Source: Lentzea aerocolonigenes
GTDB taxonomy: Bacteria > Actinomycetota > Actinomycetes > Mycobacteriales > Pseudonocardiaceae
DNA: 43,667 nucleotides
Assembly (NCBI RefSeq): GCF_000955955.1
Contig: NZ_JYJG01000174.1
Location: 1-43,667, forward strand
Direction: 5' to 3'
In this document: positions 41,026-43,667 of the stretch, in pieces
How positions within the stretch are numbered: the first letter of the stretch is position 1
Layout: the number at the start of each line of letters is the position of its first letter
Translations under genes and position numbers: made by a program
The notes under the pieces: model-generated
Told to the model about the DNA's origin: nothing
What the model saw: the letters and a program-made list of their open reading frames with translations, nothing else
Database searches by the model: none

Positions 41026-43629
41026 GTGCAGCAAGATCGACTCAACGTCTCCGCCGAACGTCTCACGCTCGTTCCCGACGACCTCGGCTCGGCTCCCGGC
41101 CGCCCGCTGACCGTGGTGTGCGGCCGGTCGGAAGCCGACCTCGCGGCGGTGGTCGACGAGCTCCGCCGGCGGCACGAACAGGGGTTCAAGGTCGTCGACC
41201 TGTCGTTCAGCGAGTCGACCGCGGGCCTGTTGCCGGCCGTGCGCGCCCAGGTCGCCATGACGGCCTTCACCAACCTGCACCGCCTGCCACCCGCGGCGGT
41301 GGAGGCGCTGGTGCGGCAGGTCGCGGGAACCCAGTGCCTGGCCACCGTCGTCCTGCCTCTGCCGGTGCACGCGCGATCCGCCTTCGCCACGGCGTTCGCA
41401 CGCCTGCACCGCGACGGCCTGATCCGCGCCGTCACGTTGCGGCCGGTGCCGCGCGGCGAACTGCCCGAGCTGGTGGTGTCGATGACCGGCGCCCTGCCGG
41501 AAACCTCGCTGTGCTCGCAGTTGTGGTCGATGACGCGGGGCTGGCCCAGTGCCGTCGCCGCCGCGCTCCGCATCGGCGCGGACACCGGCGCGATCACCGT
41601 CGTCGACCGCCACTGCTACCTCTCGGACTGGCCCGCGCGGTTCCAGACCGGGCACGACCTGGTCGGCGACGTCCGCGGCCTGGGGCTGCCGTTGTGGAGC
41701 ACGGCCAAGGCCGTCGCCGTGCTGGCCCCGCTCGGCCCCGCGGCGCCCCGTCTTTGTGGTCAGGTGCTGGGCGTGCCGGAACACGAGGCCACCGCCATGC
41801 TCTCCGCACTGGCCGACGCCGGAGTGCTGCTGCCGTCGCGGGGTGCGGTGTGGCGGTTCCGGCTGCCGCTGCTGCAACTCGCGCTGCGGTCCTCACTCGG
41901 CCCCTACGAGCGGCGCCGGATCGCCCAGATCGCGGTGACAGCGCTGTGGGAGGGCACCGCGCACTGCGCCGACCCGGCGTTCCTCGCGGACCAGATCGTC
42001 GACGCGGGCAACCTGGTCGACGCCGAGCGGGCCCGCGCCGAGCTGCTCGACCGCGCCCGGTACGCGGTTCCCGGCGAGGCCCGCCAGTGCCACGCCGAAC
42101 CGCCCGACCACACCCGGCAGGCGACACCGGACCACCCCGGCCTCAGCCACACCGGCCAGCCGTTGCGGTGGCTACGCGCCGCGGCCGACCTGGCACCGCA
42201 GCCGGCCGAACGAGTCCGAATCCTGCTCGCCCACGCCCGCGCCTGCCTCGCACACGGCGCCGCCCGCAGGGCACTGGACTCGACGAAAGCCCTGCTGCAC
42301 GAGCACCTCGACGACCTGCCGGACGACCAACTGGTCGACGTCTGCCTGAGCCACCTCGCCGCCCTCGGCGCGGCGGGCGAGCCCGACACGCTGCGCCGGG
42401 TCGCCGACGGCAGCTGGTGGCCGTGGCCGGGCACCGAGGTCGAGCGCGCGGTCGGCCGTGCCGCCGCGCTGTCGTCCCTCGGCGACTGGCGGGCGGCCCA
42501 GCAGGTGCTGGCCGGCGTGCGCGACCACCCGGAGGCCGGCCTCGTCGCACGGCACCTGCGTGACCTCGAGCCGGTCAACCGGTTGTGGCTGGGCGAGCCG
42601 GCCGCGTTCGACGCCGAGGTCACGGCCGGTGAGCCCGGCCTGGCACGCAGAGACGCCGAGGTGCTCGTGGCGCTCGGCGAGCTGCGGCGCGCCGAACCGC
42701 TGCTCGCCGGCCAGGCACCGGTCAGCCTCGCGTGCCAGGCCACCCTGGCAGCCGCCGGCGGACGGGCGGACGAGGCACTGGAACTGGTGCGCAAGAGCGT
42801 GGCCACGGAGCCGCGCACCGGTTGCGACCCCGGTCAGGGCGTCATGTTCCACATCGCCGCGACCTTGTTGCTGCGCAAGGGAAAGCTCGTCCGGGCGCTG
42901 GAGATGGTGACCACGGCGCGCGAGCGCGGGCCCGCACTCCCCCACCTGCCCGCGGCGGCCGAGGCGGCGCACCACGTCCTGTTCGGACGGCACGCGGAGG
43001 CCGTCACGGTGCTCCTGCGGGCGCTGGACCACGCCGAGGCCACGGGCGTGGTCGCCCTGACGGAGCCGCTGTGGATGTCGCTGGCGGACATCGCCGTCAG
43101 CCGGGGAGACCAGTCGCCGTTGCCGTGCCACCTCGATCGGATCGCCGCGGTGGCGAAGCGGATGCACACCGAGCAGGCCGAGATCGGCAGGCTCGTCCTG
43201 CATGCGACCGTGCACGACGATCGCGGCGCGGCGGCCGAGGCAGCCGAGTTGCTGCGCGGCCGGCCGGCGCTGGAACTGGCGGAAGGGCTGGAACGACTCG
43301 TCCGGTTCGGCGTCGGCGCACCGGAACTGCTGTCGGAGGCCTACGAGGCGGCGGGCGCCGTGGACGCGCTGCTGCACCGGTCTGTGTTGCGCAACCTGAT
43401 GCGCAGCCGCGGCATCCCGGTGCCGGGCAGGCAGGAGACAGTGGCGGAGAACGAGCGGTTGCTGGCGGTGCTGGTGACCGACGGCCTCGGCAACAAGCAG
43501 ATCGCGACGTTGCTCGACACGAGCGAGAAGAGCGTCGAGGGCCGGCTCTCCCGCCTGTTCTCCCGCACCGGCTACCGCTCGAGGGTAGAACTGGCGGCCG
43601 CCATGCTGACCGGCCGCTTCACGGCCTGA
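41026..43629 (+). CDS. LAL-like LuxR regulator 5 without a P-loop
   Basis: It has 867 residues from GTG 41026. Upstream GGTAGAG is a weak ribosome-binding site, so the start is tentative. The C-terminal LuxR HTH is clear (VLVTDGLGNKQIATLLDTSEKSV, then LSRLFSRTGYRSRVELAAAML) and resembles that of LAL 4. Residues about 230-800 are helical, TPR-like repeats typical of LAL/MalT proteins. The N-terminal ~200 residues, where the ATPase should be (LTVVCGRSEADLAAVVDEL), contain no GxxxxGK(S/T) motif, so ATP binding is unlikely. It is the only plus-strand gene of the regulator island, divergent from the AAA+ fusion. The effector is unknown. Confidence 0.85.
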   Translation: MQQDRLNVSAERLTLVPDDLGSAPGRPLTVVCGRSEADLAAVVDELRRRHEQGFKVVDLSFSESTAGLLPAVRAQVAMTAFTNLHRLPPAAVEALVRQVAGTQCLATVVLPLPVHARSAFATAFARLHRDGLIRAVTLRPVPRGELPELVVSMTGALPETSLCSQLWSMTRGWPSAVAAALRIGADTGAITVVDRHCYLSDWPARFQTGHDLVGDVRGLGLPLWSTAKAVAVLAPLGPAAPRLCGQVLGVPEHEATAMLSALADAGVLLPSRGAVWRFRLPLLQLALRSSLGPYERRRIAQIAVTALWEGTAHCADPAFLADQIVDAGNLVDAERARAELLDRARYAVPGEARQCHAEPPDHTRQATPDHPGLSHTGQPLRWLRAAADLAPQPAERVRILLAHARACLAHGAARRALDSTKALLHEHLDDLPDDQLVDVCLSHLAALGAAGEPDTLRRVADGSWWPWPGTEVERAVGRAAALSSLGDWRAAQQVLAGVRDHPEAGLVARHLRDLEPVNRLWLGEPAAFDAEVTAGEPGLARRDAEVLVALGELRRAEPLLAGQAPVSLACQATLAAAGGRADEALELVRKSVATEPRTGCDPGQGVMFHIAATLLLRKGKLVRALEMVTTARERGPALPHLPAAAEAAHHVLFGRHAEAVTVLLRALDHAEATGVVALTEPLWMSLADIAVSRGDQSPLPCHLDRIAAVAKRMHTEQAEIGRLVLHATVHDDRGAAAEAAELLRGRPALELAEGLERLVRFGVGAPELLSEAYEAAGAVDALLHRSVLRNLMRSRGIPVPGRQETVAENERLLAVLVTDGLGNKQIATLLDTSEKSVEGRLSRLFSRTGYRSRVELAAAMLTGRFTA

Positions 43630-43639
43630 CCCGGCCCAT

Positions 43640-43658
43640 GATGAAGGGAACCTTCATC
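43640..43658. repeat. Second copy of the GATGAAGGGAACCTTC repeat
   Basis: GATGAAGG and CCTTCATC pair as an 8-bp stem around GAA, 10 bases after the LAL 5 stop. The first 16 bases are identical to 18797-18812. It may act as a terminator for LAL 5. The element may continue beyond the window edge. Confidence 0.6.
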
Positions 43659-43667
43659 GACGTGAGG

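Noticed and set aside
1..43667. Mobile elements, CRISPR, prophage or defence island
   Set aside because: I saw no transposase, integrase, terminal inverted repeat pair, spaced direct-repeat array or phage structural gene; GC content and codon style look even apart from small intergenic dips.

Overview
This is high-GC actinobacterial DNA. Genes are densely packed, often with 4-bp ATGA/GTGA stop-start overlaps and GTG starts, and there are LAL-type LuxR regulators, Tat lipoproteins and CBM2-bearing secreted enzymes. The style suggests Pseudonocardiales (Lentzea, Saccharothrix or Actinosynnema-like), but nothing in the window proves the genus. I saw no tRNA, rRNA, transposase, integrase, phage gene or CRISPR array.

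Left part (1-19.9 kb) plus a satellite at 22.6-24.4 kb: a hemicellulose-utilisation locus that best fits xyloglucan. The secreted enzymes are CBM2-CE2 esterase (partial, cut by the left edge), CBM2-GH5 (subfamily 4-like)-X2-CBM46 endoglucanase and a GH12 endoglucanase. A minus-strand run starting at 15.7 kb encodes a Tat lipoprotein solute-binding protein, two CUT1 permeases, a LacI regulator, GH31 (alpha-xylosidase type), GH42 beta-galactosidase, GH36 alpha-galactosidase, GH43 and the secreted GH5. Divergent from it are GH3 and a CE7 esterase. No ABC ATPase is encoded, so a shared MsiK-type ATPase elsewhere is expected. The logic is outside cleavage and deacetylation, oligosaccharide import, then inside removal of Xyl, Gal, Ara and Glc.

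Middle (19.9-22.5 kb): a trpC without other trp genes, in a two-gene unit with a methyltransferase, then a lipoprotein resembling copper-only superoxide dismutase and a strong terminator.

Right part (24.6-43.6 kb): almost nothing but regulators. It holds a PucR-type regulator, a chain of three overlapping LAL proteins (the middle one has no DNA-binding domain), an IclR regulator, a PAS-LuxR protein, a fourth LAL, a beta-helix/CbxX-type AAA+ fusion and a divergent P-loop-less LAL-like protein. No structural gene is interspersed.

A palindrome, TCGAAGCGCTTCGA, sits in front of the second lacI gene. Variants with 1-2 mismatches lie in the transporter/GH3 divergent promoter and upstream of the three-LAL operon. 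This suggests that sugar sensing by LacI-type repressors is wired to the regulator island.
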